Assembly: GCA_018398805.1 (NCBI GenBank)
Contig: JAGFBZ010000258.1
Location: 62,001-126,000, forward strand
From: Hirundichthys speculiger
Taxonomy: Eukaryota > Chordata > Actinopteri > Beloniformes > Exocoetidae
DNA: 64,000 nt
Direction: 5' to 3'
Made by a program: the position numbers and the translations under genes
The notes under the pieces: generated by a model
Seen by the model: the letters and a program-made list of their open reading frames with translations, nothing else
Told to the model about the DNA's origin: nothing
The model's database searches: none
Shown here: piece after piece, positions 49,140 through 60,299 of the stretch
Position numbering within the stretch: the first letter of the stretch is position 1
Layout of the letters: each line of letters begins with the position of its first letter

Positions 49140-50361
49140 CACTATATTGCCATAAGTATTTTCTCATCTGCCTTGACTCACATATGAGCTTTAGTTCATT
49201 CCATTCCTAATCAATATGATGTGGCTCCTTCCTTTGCAGCTAGAACACATTCAACTCTTCTGGGAAGGCTGTCCACAAGGTTTAGGAGTGTGTTTATGGG
49301 GATTTTTGTCCATTCTTCCAGAAGTGCATTTGTGAGGTCAAACACTGATGTTGGACCAGAAGGTCTGGTTCTCAGTCTCTGCTCTAATTCATCCCAAAGG
49401 TCTTCTATCAGGGTGAGGTCAGGACTCTGTGCAGGCCAGTCAAGTTCATCCACACCAGACTCTTCCATCCATGTCTTTATGGACATTGCTTTGTGCACTG
49501 GTGCACAGTCATGTTGGAAGAGGAAGGGTCCAGCTCCAAACTGTTCCCACAAAGTTGGGAACATGGAATTGTCCAAAATGTCTTGGTCTGCTGAAGCATT
49601 CAGAGTTCCTTTCACTGGAACTAAGGGGTCAAGCCCAGCTCCTGAAACAACCCCACATCCTCCCCTCCACCAAACTTTACACTTGGCACAATGCAGTCAG
49701 ACAAGTACCGTTCTCCTGGAAACCACCAAACCCAGACTCTTCCATCAGATTACCAGATGGAGAAGTGTGATTCTTCACTCCAAAGGACGAGCCTCCACTG
49801 CTCTAGAGTCCAGCGGCGGTGTGTTTTACACCACTGCATCCGACACTTTGCATTGAACTTGGTGATGTCTGGCTTGGATGCAGCTGCTCCACCATGGAAA
49901 CCCATCCATGAAGCTCTCTGCACTGTTGTTGAGCTAATCTGAAGGCCGCATGAAGTTTGGAAGTCTGTAGTGATTGACTGCAGAAAGTTGACGACTTCTT
50001 CGCACAATGCACTTCAGCATCCTCTGACCCCGCTCCATCAGTTTACGTGGTCTACCACGTTGTGAGTTGCTGTCGTTCCCAAACACTTCCATTTCCTTAA
50101 AATACAGCTGACAGTTGACTGTGGAATATTTAGGAGCGAGGAAATTTCACAACTGGATTTGTTGCACAGGTGTCATCCTATCACACGCTGGAATTCACTG
50201 AGCTCCTGAGAGCGACCCATTCTTTCACAAATGTTTGTAGAAACAGTCTGCATGCCTAGGTGCTTAATTTTCTACACTTGTGGCCACAAAGGGATTGGAA
50301 CACCTGATTCCCATAATTTGGATGGATGAACAAATGTTTTTGACGTTTTGATGTTATAGTG
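49140..50361 (-). mobile_element. Tc1-like transposon, second family, near full length
   Basis: TA lies at 49138-49139 and 50362-50363. The left end begins CACTATATTGCCATAAGTAT; the right end, reversed, begins CACTATAACATCAAAACG, so only the outermost 9 bases still match. The interior follows, from end to end, a Tc1-like element common in teleosts with a minus-strand transposase. Its length of 1222 bp is normal. It starts only 52 bp from the previous Tc1-like element. Confidence 0.92.
49211..50220 (-). pseudogene. Tc1-like DDE transposase, frameshifted, first Asp replaced by Glu
   Basis: Starts at 50220 with MGRSQELSEFQRVIG then a stop, followed by HLCNKSSCEISSLLNIPQST (helix-turn-helix). 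The part from 50007 to 49750 has TDFQTSCGLQISSTTVQR and QWCKTHRRWTLEQW, then WSEESHFSIW and a stop. The conserved motif is W-S-D-E-S, so the first catalytic Asp is Glu (49774-49776). The last piece, from 49615, has KGTLNASADQDILDN, FQHDCAPVHKAMSIKTW (second Asp kept) and SPDLTLIEDLWDELEQRL (Glu kept), ending EGATSY. Not functional. Confidence 0.93.
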
Positions 50362-50363
50362 TA

Positions 50364-51317
50364 TCTATACACAGCTGAAACCAGAGGTATACACTATTCC
50401 TTTATATAATAATATATACATTATATTTACCATTAATGCATCATCACTGATGGGAATGAATCTGCAATTAAATTTGTTTGTTGCTGGTAAAAAAGCCACA
50501 GACAACTCCCAGTTTTTAAATGTATTACTTTTGCGCAGCCTCAATTGGTATGCATCCGTATGCGCATGTGTAAATTAGTGTATGTACATATGTTCACATT
50601 TTAATACATGTATATTATAATATATATGTTTATTTATGCATGTATAGATATATGTATATTTAAGTTGTTATGTCTATGAATATTTATCCTCTACCCCCAA
50701 CATTATCAAGATACTCAAATATACTTACGAGACTGCAAAAATGCCGCGCATACACGCAGACTACAATTGCAAAACTGAGAAGAAAGTGCTCTTCTTCTTC
50801 TGTTTTTTTTTTTTAACTATTTTTAAAAAATAAAAAAATAACATTTTTAACTATGTACTTACTTTGTTGGTAAATAACTGCTTGTCTTATGTTCATATGT
50901 CTGTTCCCCTATTCGCCACCCAAATCACCACACACTCATCCAACAACACCACTGCACACACACCTTTGTCTTAGTCTTTCTCTGTCCTGTCCTTTTGTGT
51001 TTCCCTGTTGGTGATTTTAGTCTTCGCTGACAGAATCAGGGTTTCAGGTTAGATCCGACTGTCACTTACACATAAGGACAAGAGAACTAACATCTGCTGC
51101 AAGATCAAAATGCATAGATTCCTAATGTTTCTTGTTTTTTTAATGTTATTTTTCCAAATTATGGCACTTACTATTACATGTAGACAGTTTTTTTTTTTAA
51201 GAAATGAAAAAAAAATGTAAATTTATGATAGGTTAATTATATTGTTGCTTTCCCAGTAGTAGTAATTTGGACTTGAACACCCCCTGTATTCACCCTTCCC
51301 TTTCAAGCATGAAGGAT
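50364..51317. other. Unassigned AT-rich noncoding DNA
   Basis: Many ATATGT/TATATA words at 50390-50660. No gene recognised. Confidence 0.5.
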
Positions 51318-51450
51318 TTAACAGCATTTATAAAGTGCTTTTTTAATCTTGTCGACCCTTTAAAGTGCTTCACTCTCCATGCCACAGTCCCTCAATCACA
51401 CATACATTCATGAAGCGTTTCTTAGTCTATATGGGACAGTTGCGCTGCTG
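51318..51450 (+). repeat. Teleost dispersed repeat, partial copy
   Basis: GCATTTATAAAGTGCTTTTT, GTCGACCCTTTAAAGTGCTT and CACATACATTCATGAAGCG match the start of the family copied at 36206-36454. Diverged, with the second half missing. Confidence 0.55.
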
Positions 51451-52149
51451 GTAAGCTGAGGGTTGGAACTTAACCTGGTGTTAATCAAGGTGGCCAGCTA
51501 TCTTTTATGACTCGTTCATACAGAGAGTTAGTCTGGATCCTCTGGATTTGTCTTTGGGTTCCAGGCGACAGTACTGGCAATGGAAACTAGGCACATAAGA
51601 AACTAGCACAGGCATACAATCAGTCAGAAAAACGAAGCATATGACATGGGCTGAACAACCACACTAGTAAACACAAAAGACATCCAAACTGGCATGAAGC
51701 GAAGCAGAAAACGCTGTTGTTGGTTTTCCATCAAAAATGTGTTGCTGTAGCCCACAGATGGGAAAGCTGAAGTAACATAACAGTCTGCTGGTGGAAATGA
51801 TGTGATCATCATCTCATGTAAATCTCACAATCGCCATCTACTTAGCTCAGCCAAATAAAATCCAACTTGAGATGACGCACTGATTGTTGCCGCTTGTCCC
51901 GTCCTAAAGGAAAACAGGGGATCCAAAGTTGGCCTCTTCTTCCCAACCGTGACCAGGAACACATTCTTCTCATTCGCCACTTTTTTTTAAAAAAGCAATT
52001 TGGCACAGATAAACGCTATAGTTGAGCAATTTATTTCCACGTGCTGTTTGCTTACTGTCACTGCCTACAATTCAAGATGGCTGATCATCGTGTAGTCCTG
52101 CACATACCACCTCAACATCATACCCAAGACTGAGCAAATGGGAATCTTC
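51451..52149. other. Unassigned noncoding DNA
   Basis: Nothing recognised. Confidence 0.5.
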
Positions 52150-52405
52150 CAGTGTGAAATGTTACAGTCTTATACGTCTGCAGAGATCGTACGGTGTAGA
52201 GGAGCCCTGATCTGTCAGTTTGATGTCCTGGAGCACTCAGATGTGTGTCAACCCAATGCAGAGGAGGAAAGACATCACCAATGATCTTGGAGAAACAATT
52301 ATTGCTGCCTATCATCGGTATAGGAAGGATTATGAGACCATTTAAAAAAAATAAAAATTAAGTCCATTGTGCTGCAGTTGGAAAGATTATTCACAAGTGA
52401 AAAAA
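52150..52405 (+). pseudogene. Tc1-like transposase fossil, N-terminal piece
   Basis: The sequence GACATCACCAATGATCTTGG then AGAAACAATTATTGCTGCCT encodes DITNDLGETIIAAYH, the first helix region of another fish Tc1-like transposase. It continues as AAGTCCATTGTGCTGCAGTT and GAAAGATTATTCACAAGTG, matching the S-T-V-R-K-I-I-H-K-W area. An A-rich insertion near 52342-52358 and stops break it. The remainder of the element is missing. Confidence 0.72.
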
Positions 52406-53644
52406 AAAATCAATCAATCAGAATTGTTAAACATATTTTCATAGAAGATGCAACTTCTCCTTCATAACTGTCTCTTCCCTTATGAAAAGATGACAAATGT
52501 GTTTCAAAGCATTTTCAAACTATAGTTAAGTGACTTGTAGTCTGTCTCTTATAATCTGTCTTGTCCTTGCCGACTGACTGCACTCATGTCTGCTTTTATC
52601 TCACATGTTGGTGTTGGTGTGTGTCTTTATGCCATTTCCTGCACTGTCTCTGTGTTTTTCCTTTGGTCTCTCAGCACACGGACTGTGCATGAGTGACTCT
52701 CAGACTGACTGTGTGTGCCTTCTAGAGTGAAATGTCAGTCTCATTTCGCTGTTATTACTAGAGGGACGAAGTGGAGGGCTTTATTCTGTAATCTCAGCCT
52801 CTCCGTGGCTGCCCCTGATGTACCTGCGAACACACTTGCCACAGCTACATAGAGACTTTTCATCACCTTACTCTTACAGTATTCCATTATAATTGCACAA
52901 CATTTTGTTCTGTATTTGCATGCCTACTGCGCACAGCCCTGTGAAACTTCAGGTGAAGGGTGACAAATGGTTCAGTTAAAAGCATCGTGAAAGGAAGATT
53001 TGATTGACTGATTGTTTGTGATGGATTGATCTGCGGGGGCACGGACAGGAATAATGAACACCTTCGTGCCAGGGGTTGTTATGCTAATCTCGGCCTCTTT
53101 TGTGAACGACCTTTCGTCCAAACCACTTGTCAAGTACTGGCTGTAAAGGGGGAAAAAAAAATGAAGTGAAAAACTGCATGCGGTAAAAAAACATATACAC
53201 AACAACATTGAATCCTGCCATATAATATAGAATTTAATATATAATATTCTGTACTAAATAAAAATCTATGAAAGCTTGAAGAAAAAAAATTCTAAAAACT
53301 TTTCTTGCTCATTATTCTGGCATTTAGCAAATAGAAATAATTTTGATAATCCTAACTGGTCTAAAACCAGAAAGGTTTAGTTGTCTTTTTATGCATTTTA
53401 TGTAAATTTCTGGTTCCAACTCTGTAAGACAACTCCCATTGAATGTGTCATTTTCTCGCACAATGTCTTGAAAGTCTGACTAAACACCAAGTTAAACCTC
53501 AGCCAGTGGAGAGAGCGACAGTAAGGTTCATCATTTAGCGAGGACTAACACAGCAGCATGACAGCGGCACACAGGGGTGGTGACATCGTCCTACAAAAAA
53601 AAACAGCCAATCACATTTCTTCCTGCTCACTACTCAAATAACCG
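52406..53644. other. Unassigned noncoding DNA
   Basis: No recognised gene or repeat. Confidence 0.5.
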
Positions 53645-53817
53645 GCTGGCTACAGAGGCTACAGTCCTTGTGCAGCAGTCACGAGTTCAACTCCCGGCCT
53701 GTGTGACCCTTTGCTGCATATTCTTCCCGTTCTTCCCGTTCTCTCTCCCCGCCTCTTTTCCTGTCTGTCTCTGCTGTGAATAAAGGCCACTAGTGCCCAA
53801 TTAAAAAAAAAAAAAAA
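53645..53817 (+). repeat. tRNA-derived SINE
   Basis: The tRNA-like head has GGCTACAGAGGCTACAGT, then GTGCAGCAGTCACGAGTTCA and ACTCCCGGCC, where GAGTTCAACTC fits a decayed B box. It is followed by a TCTTCCCGTTCTCTCTCCCC body, AATAAAGGCCACTAGTGCCC and a poly-A tail (53802-53817). This is the layout of a common teleost SINE, inserted on the + strand. Confidence 0.8.
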
Positions 53818-54879
53818 ATTTAAAAAAGCCATGTGCTTTGAAACAGTCCAGCCCGAATGGATTATTTCATTGGCTGGCATTAGATGTGGCATTGCAATGT
53901 GATTGGCTGACGCTCACAGTGATGCTTGAAAAGTTAAAAATTCCCCCAAACTTTTGACCAAAAAATAAATAAATAAAATGCTGCCACTGACCTCCATGTG
54001 AAGCAATGGTGACGCTGAAGGTGATGCTAGCATGAGCAGTGGAGTTAGTGTCACTCTTCCTCATTAATGTTCAGCTAAAAACTATTTAAACAATTCAAGA
54101 ATATCAGTGTCTGTGTTCTTAACATTATTTTGTAAGGAATTTGATTATATTTTTACAGTTGACTGTCATGTACTGTGTGTCTCAGGTGACTTAGCATTGA
54201 CAACGGCTATGTCGCTCCAAACTGCGCACTTGTGCACTTACTATTTTAGGGGCATAAGTGTGTTCAATCCTGCTGTCTTGCAGTTCACTTCAAATATCCA
54301 AATGGTGCACTCAAAACGGTCCAGTAATTGAAAGTAAAATGCTGGACACGTCTTGCTGCAAATGGTCACCACCTTTTCGACCTAGCAGAAGTGGCGGGAT
54401 GCTCATTTGTTGGCGGTCACTATGTTAGCCAGCAGCAATCAGCTACGTTTTATCTGCATGACAGCAGTGACACAATAAACAACCCAGACAAAAACAACGC
54501 TAGTTGAGTCTGAAAGTCCATTCGACTGATGAGTTCACTCTGGGCTCCACCAGTCCCTTTGTCACATCATTAAAAATGTGATCCAAACCCATCATTTTAC
54601 CCTCACCGGGAACGTTCAGTCAACATCTGTGGACACACTGGCGTAAGTACCCGTGATTGTGTAAGAGAACTGTAACTGAATACATACCCTAACACTTTCT
54701 TTGGCAACTCTATTCTCATAAAACCCTTGCAGCTGAGAACAGATGATGTACAGACAGACCCAGAAACACCAACACCAGACTAGGCTGCATAATGGTGAAT
54801 AAAATCAAGAATTACAGGCAAGAAAAAGAAGTGAGGATCTTTTGAGAAATCTACAAGAACTCATTTCAGTGACCGCTGG
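53818..54879. other. Unassigned noncoding DNA
   Basis: Nothing recognised. Confidence 0.5.
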
Positions 54880-55440
54880 AAATGGAATCAGTGTGTGGCT
54901 GCAGAGGGAGAGTCACACAGCCAAAAGCACATATACGCTTGAAGAATAGGACTACTAGGATTAAATTTGCACAAGGCCACACTCAGAAAGATTTGGAAAA
55001 CATGTCTTAAATGAATGACTCTAAAGCCAGAGGAATAATCCCAAGTAGATAACACAAAGAGGAAAGAAAAGCACAGGGGTCGGGATGGTAAAGTGTTGGT
55101 CTTCTGATTACATTTGTTATTATTTCCGTTGATTGAGTCATTCAATATGAAGTCTGTAGAGGGGGTTTGGATGCAAACTTAATGAATTGATCCAAAAATG
55201 GTTCATGTGCAGGTTTAAGAAAGATAAGGAAGCAAAGTCTTAGCTTGGGCCTATCAGAGCACTGATTTAAATCCCATATGTAACCTCTTTGATTGCATGA
55301 AAATAAATATATCACTTCACTGATCCTTTTCTCAATCAACTGAAAGCTTTTCTGGCAGAGACATAGAGGAAACTTTCACCAGTCATTCAGACATCGGGTG
55401 AATTCAGTGGCTTCATGTGGTCAAATAAAGGATAATTTCA
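54880..55440 (+). pseudogene. Tc1-like transposase fossil, catalytic Glu replaced
   Basis: Near 55255 the + strand encodes QSTDLNPICNLFDCMK, where a Tc1 transposase has [11 protein letters not shown]. The catalytic Glu is Cys. Upstream, LQRESHTAKSTYTLEE and RIKFAQGHTQKDLENM look like the segment before the first Asp (usual form R-L-K-F-A-K-x-H). The middle, with the first two Asp residues, cannot be read. Many stops and frameshifts. No terminal repeats found. Confidence 0.6.
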
Positions 55441-55638
55441 GAATATTTAGGAAAAATACTCTAATATTGAATTGAAATTTAATAAAGGTTTAGCAGGAAA
55501 TCTTGACATTTAACAAGAACCATGATATGACCAAGTCACATCGTTATATCATCGTATATCAGCAGGATTCACTGATGATCCCTTACACCTCAGACTTTAC
55601 ATTACATATTACATATTCCAATATATTCCATATATTAT

Positions 55639-56051
55639 TACCTCCACCAAAGAGGTTATGTTTATCTGTTTGTCTGTCTGTGTTCAAGATAACTCAAAAA
55701 GTTATGGATGGATTTTAATGACATTTTCAGGAGGTGTCAGAAATGTGAAAAGGAAGAAAGGATTTTTATTTTGGGTGTGATCCGGAAGAAATCCTGGATT
55801 CTGGATCACTTTCTAATTTTCGATAACATTGCTGACAATGGGGCCGAAAATTTAGTTTCTCAATATCTCCGTTAATTATTGCCCAAAACTCATGAAATTT
55901 GACTCAGGGATTGACAATGGGAACCTCTATCAAATTTCAAAGGCCGATCCGGATCTGATTCAGAACGCGGATTTTATCGCAATCTGTAAATCGCTAAATG
56001 GGAGAACTGTTGTGCTTGGGGAAGGTTTGCGCTCTCCGAGTGCTTTTCTAG
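55639..56051 (+). mobile_element. Helitron-like non-autonomous repeat, longer copy
   Basis: Starts TACCTCCACCAAAGAGG and ends with the hairpin GCGCTC-TCC-GAGTGC (56029-56043), TTTT and CTAG, then T. It is homologous to 38961-39144 at both ends, with the extra middle AAGTTATGGATGGATTTTAA...GGCCGATCCGGATCTGATTC. No inverted repeats and no flanking duplication, as expected for rolling-circle elements. A 5' TC is lacking, so a Helentron-like or other class remains possible. No coding sequence. Confidence 0.6.
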
Positions 56052-56456
56052 TTATTATTAACATACTTCATTGTAATGAACATGCTTGTGTAGATTTTCA
56101 GTCTTTCAGGTCATGATGCTTGAACAGGACGCAACTGGACAAGTCAAGTTTTCTTGGTTCTTCTGTAGCAGCAAAGCTAAATTCTAAACTGAGTCCAAAC
56201 AGATGGTAATCGTATTTTTAGATAACATATTACTTGTGCTTCTTCTTCTTTTTTTTTTTTTTTTTGGAGGGAATCAGTTTCCCTCCAAAAACAAGCAAGC
56301 TGTTTGTTAGGGTTTTCACTGATGGTGGCTTCGTTCCAAATGGAGTATTTCTGTGTTTTGTGAACGCCTACATTTTATGCAAAGCAGATCATGAACTTAG
56401 CAAATACCAGATATCAAATCAGATGTCAGTACTGTGACAGAGATTAATTGCGGTAC
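56052..56456. other. Unassigned noncoding DNA
   Basis: Poly-T at about 56248-56265. Nothing else recognised. Confidence 0.5.
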
Positions 56457-56486
56457 TCATGTATTGCAAAATGGTGCTATTTTTAT

Positions 56487-56500
56487 CCGCTAGGTGGCAG
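56487..56500 (+). promoter_or_regulatory. CTCF-core-like motif
   Basis: CCGCTAGGTGGCAG agrees with the vertebrate CTCF core (CCASYAGRKGGCRS) at 13 of 14 positions. It lies about 120 bp upstream of the THAP-like start codon, so it may simply belong to that repeat. Confidence 0.3.
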
Positions 56501-56616
56501 TAATGCGTTTCATTTGGGGCTTTTTGCAGACGCCACCACTTCCAGTTAAATAAGCAACAAGCCAAAACATCTGATGCAGATTATTCATTTCATGTCATGT
56601 CTACCTTCAAACAACC

Positions 56617-56960
56617 ATGGTGTACCACTGCGACGTGGAGCATACATTGCAAAGCTCCAAAGCAAAGAAGCTACACATCTATCCCTTCATGGCTGATGTG
56701 ACGTGTTTGAAGTAAAAGATCAAAAAGATCTCTCTGAGCAGAGAAGATGGAAGGCACTAACTCAGCATCAGAGGAAGGATAAAACATAAAAGAATACCTC
56801 ACAAGAGATTCCAGGCTATGTTCCCATAGCTACAAGAGTGATCATCCTGTCTTCTTTGCTTGGAATAACCGGAGGAAGCCACTCGCATGGAGAAGCCAGG
56901 AAAAGCCCACATCTGCGAAGCACCGGATGAGTGTGAGTTCTGCTACCTTACATGTCATAA
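56617..56960 (+). pseudogene. Possible THAP-domain (P-element-like) remnant
   Basis: An ATG in a good start context (AACCATGG) gives MVYHCDVEHTLQSSKAKKLH then IYPFMAD before a stop. This resembles the start of a THAP finger (M-x-x-C...L-H-x-Y-x-F-P). After a shift, WKALTQHQRK resembles the W-x-P-T-x-H-x-R-I-C segment, and IPGYVPI the segment before A-V-P-T. The second Cys and the C-H pair are not preserved. The likely source is a THAP-containing transposase. The match is weak. Confidence 0.35.
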
Positions 56961-57000
56961 ACTTTCGTCTTACTTTATCTCGCATTTGTATGTAAATCTG

Positions 57001-58794
57001 AGCCATGCAATACTTTATTTACTCATGCATTTTAAAGCGAGAAGAATATATTCAATAAAATTTCAAAGATACATTTATATTTGATGCATTTACGATGCAC
57101 AGTTAAATTCATTGCATTTTACAAACCTACCTTTAGGAAATACTCACGTATAAGAGTTTGAGAATATGCTGTATACATTGAATTAATACTGAATCCCAAG
57201 CAAATAATGTTCTGCAGCTCCAGGGAGTGGTTTATTTTCTGCCGTCCAGTTTAATGTCAAGCCCAACTGATGGTCTCTCCCACATAAGCCAGCTGTGCTC
57301 TGGTTATCTGTGAATATGTTAGCATGCCAATGAGGCCGGCGCAGACCTGTGTTACACGTCTTTGCAATATGTACTACACTGTACCGCGCAGGAGAAGGAA
57401 TACGACACCATCAACCTGCATTTCCCGGAGCCCGAGGGAAAAGACATCTCTTTAAAACACGCATCTGTTAAATTTACACAAAAAAAGAAAAAAAAATTCA
57501 CTGTGAGAGGTGAGGAGGTCAGTTTCACTTCACAAATGTGTTTTCTCTTTCAGTAAAGGATGATTTGAGAAAGTGGAGGAAAATACAGAAGAAGAAGGCA
57601 AGAGAGGAGGACGGGGAACGGTGGCTGAAATTGAAATAGAAATCCAATGTCAGCGGATGAAGAAACAGCACTCTTCATTTTGCCTTGTTGTGCGACCATG
57701 TATATTTTGCACCCTCCATTGCTCTTTCTGTGTGTCTTTGTCTTCCTGGCCCACAGCGTCCCTGTGATGATTGATACACAGAGAGAAAGAAGCTAGCTAC
57801 AGAGATAGAGAAAATCATGCATAAAAGATGAGTGTAGTTTATTGTGTTTTCCTGGGGGCCAAAGGGAGAGCAGAAGTTATGGATTTATGCGGTGTGTGAT
57901 TGGATGAGAGCCCGGACCCTGAGGACAGATGTTGAGCACGGGGAAAGGGGAGAAGGTGCTTTAAGCTTTAGCGGCACAGAGGAACAACTTGTATTCGACC
58001 AGTGTGAAACACTCGATGACAAGTGGCCGGAAGGAGCGGCGGGTCCGCCACAACTTCCTCACGTCCTCACTTTATTCAATGGAAGTTGACATCATAATTA
58101 CATTATAATCGCCCGGCTTCACCTTTTCATTCAGCTGTGAGCTACCAAATGGACTGAGCTGGCTTGTCTGAACCCTGGCGAAGGAACGTCACCTCGTTGG
58201 GTTGCACTGATTAATTGGTTTGCTGATCCGTCAGGTCACTACTTATTCAGAATTGGATATCGGTCCACATGATGGATGCGGTGCAGTTTGTTTGATGACA
58301 GTGTTTAATTGATCAATTTCTATGGAAAAGTCATTAACTTGAAATCATTCTAATGAGACATTTTGATTGGGTTCCACACAAGTATGCTTGAATATATTTT
58401 CTTCTTGTTATGGAGAGTTTAAGTGTCCTATTATACTGTATATATGTGGTTAATGAGCTTTTTCCCACTCTGCCAAGAATAAAATTAGGCAAAAAATACT
58501 AGATAATTGGAAACTTTATTGTACATGCTGAAATATTTTTGACACTAGGATTCCAAGTATTTAACAAGTCAAGTGATTCTGTAGTGATTCATATTCTAAG
58601 CTTGACCCATCTGCAGCAAAAACATTTCAAACATAATGAGGAACTACAGAGAAAAAAAAGGCATTGTGGTCATTGTGACAAAACAATCCGTCACAAGTTT
58701 ATCAGTTAAAAGTTTCTGCAAATTGACTTTTATTAAATTAGCACAACCTATTGATTTGGAGAGTAGAAAAGCAAAAAAACATGCATATACAATA
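57001..58794. other. Unassigned noncoding DNA, one possible exon
   Basis: Mostly unrecognised. Within it, 57390-57510 could be an exon: a GCGCAG acceptor-like site, then codons for EKEYDTINLHFPEPEGKDIS and a GAG-GTGAGG donor-like site at about 57512. The Lys-rich A-run inside it and the lack of any recognised family argue against. No other exon is seen. Confidence 0.35.
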
Positions 58795-59506
58795 CACGAT
58801 ACCTCTACTTACGAACATCTCTACATATGGAATTTTTAGGTTACGAAACGCCTCAATGGGAAAATATTGCCTCTTGTTATGAAAGAAATTTCATGATACG
58901 AAAGGCAAAAATACAGTACGTGCTGCTGCTCGACGCTCCCAGAGTTTAAAGGACGTAAACATTCTTGTAGCTGCTCTGCCATTGGCTATCGGCTAGCATC
59001 TTCCTGGCACCCCTTTGAGATTTTAGGAAAATTGCATTAAGTTTCGGAATTTGTTGAAAAGAATCACCCAGAAAAAGTGTTCACTAGTCGGGCTATCGCT
59101 CATTATGATGACGTTTGCCTTGCACATTTTCGAAGGATTGTTAAAAGCCAACAAAAGCAAACGCCCTTGGATCAGTTCTTTACAAAACGTCAGGCAAAAA
59201 CCACTGATGAGAGAGAAAAGGTGATGATGATAGCAGTTAAAAGATAAATGAACATAATTTTTATTCTTTACTTTATTCTTTGTTTTTTACATTATGTACA
59301 ACTCTTATTTTATGTTTATTGTGCAGGAATCTAATTGTAACATGTTTCGATGCATTTTTATGATTTATAAAAAAATTTTGTCCAAATTTTGTAGGGCTTG
59401 GAATGGATTAGAGCATTTACATGGAAAAAGTGTCTTTACTTAGGGAATTTTCAGGTTACGAAACTACTTCCAGAACCAATTAATTTCGTAAGTAGAGGTA
59501 CCACTG
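58795..59506 (+). mobile_element. Pogo-like (Tigger-type) MITE, copy 3
   Basis: TA-flanked (58793-58794, 59507-59508). The right end, reversed, reads CAGTGGTACCTCTACTTACG. The left end is worn to CACGATACCTCTACTTACG. Homologous to copies at 38651 and 47527. This copy keeps the longest readable piece of transposase C-terminus (59047-59247). Confidence 0.88.
59047..59247 (+). pseudogene. C-terminal fragment of a pogo-like transposase with a PIP-box
   Basis: A 66-residue open stretch begins after an upstream stop with EFVEKNHPEKVFTSRAIAHY, continues DDVCLAHFRRIVKSQQ and KQTPLDQFFTKRQAKTTDER, and ends VKR-stop. QTPLDQFF fits the PCNA-interacting (PIP-box) consensus Q-x-x-[LIM]-x-x-[FY]-[FY]. A PIP-box near the C-terminus is known from the Drosophila pogo transposase. 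There is no Met start and no catalytic domain, so this is a relic. Copy 2 encodes the same block with QTSLDRFF and two stops. Confidence 0.75.
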
Positions 59507-59508
59507 TA

Positions 59509-60299
59509 CTCATTTTATGCGGTTACATCTACAGTCTTTGCATGATCCTTGTTGGAGAGCGTTAGGTGAAGCAATATGAAATATTCACTGACAAACAACC
59601 TTGTGGGATATTTTGTCAGACAAATCCTAAGCAATGATTTAAACTTCCATTTTAATAATCCTTCAATCTGAAATAGTGGAACCTAAGGATCCGAGTCTAA
59701 GGACTGGAATAAGGGGTTAAACATTCATTCCTCCCAATAACTCAATGTAGTTTATAATCTCAGGGGAGGGATGTTGGAGCCGAGACGCCAAACTGTGTAT
59801 TTGTAATGATAACAGTGAAGAAAACGTATGTTTGTTTTTTTGCCATATATGTTTTCATGTGTGAGCTAACTGAGATGATGTAACGCATGGTAATTTGGAA
59901 TCACGGCTTGGGAGAAAATAAAAACAAGCACTACAAGTTCAACTCTTATTTTTAACAACACAAAGGCGCAGAGGAGGCCTCGCTGCTCACTGTGCACTGT
60001 CAGCTTTAAGATTTTATCGTGTGTCACTTGAGAATAAATGTTCCAAGAGGAGGAGTGTGGCGGATTATTTAGATTGTATACTTCAGACATCACCTGCTAA
60101 AATGCATGCATACTTTAAACAATGTATGTCAAGTACTTTGGGATATATCTTTGAACATACAGTGAACGTCAGTGGCATACACCAGGTTCAGCATTATTTC
60201 CCCCCCCAGCAGTCCTCCACAGCCTGAATACTCAGTGAAAATCTCCAATAGTATTTTATTCGTCTGCAACATCACAAATGTAATTTTGCTGTCACAGCA
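59509..60299. other. Unassigned noncoding DNA
   Basis: Nothing recognised. Confidence 0.5.
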
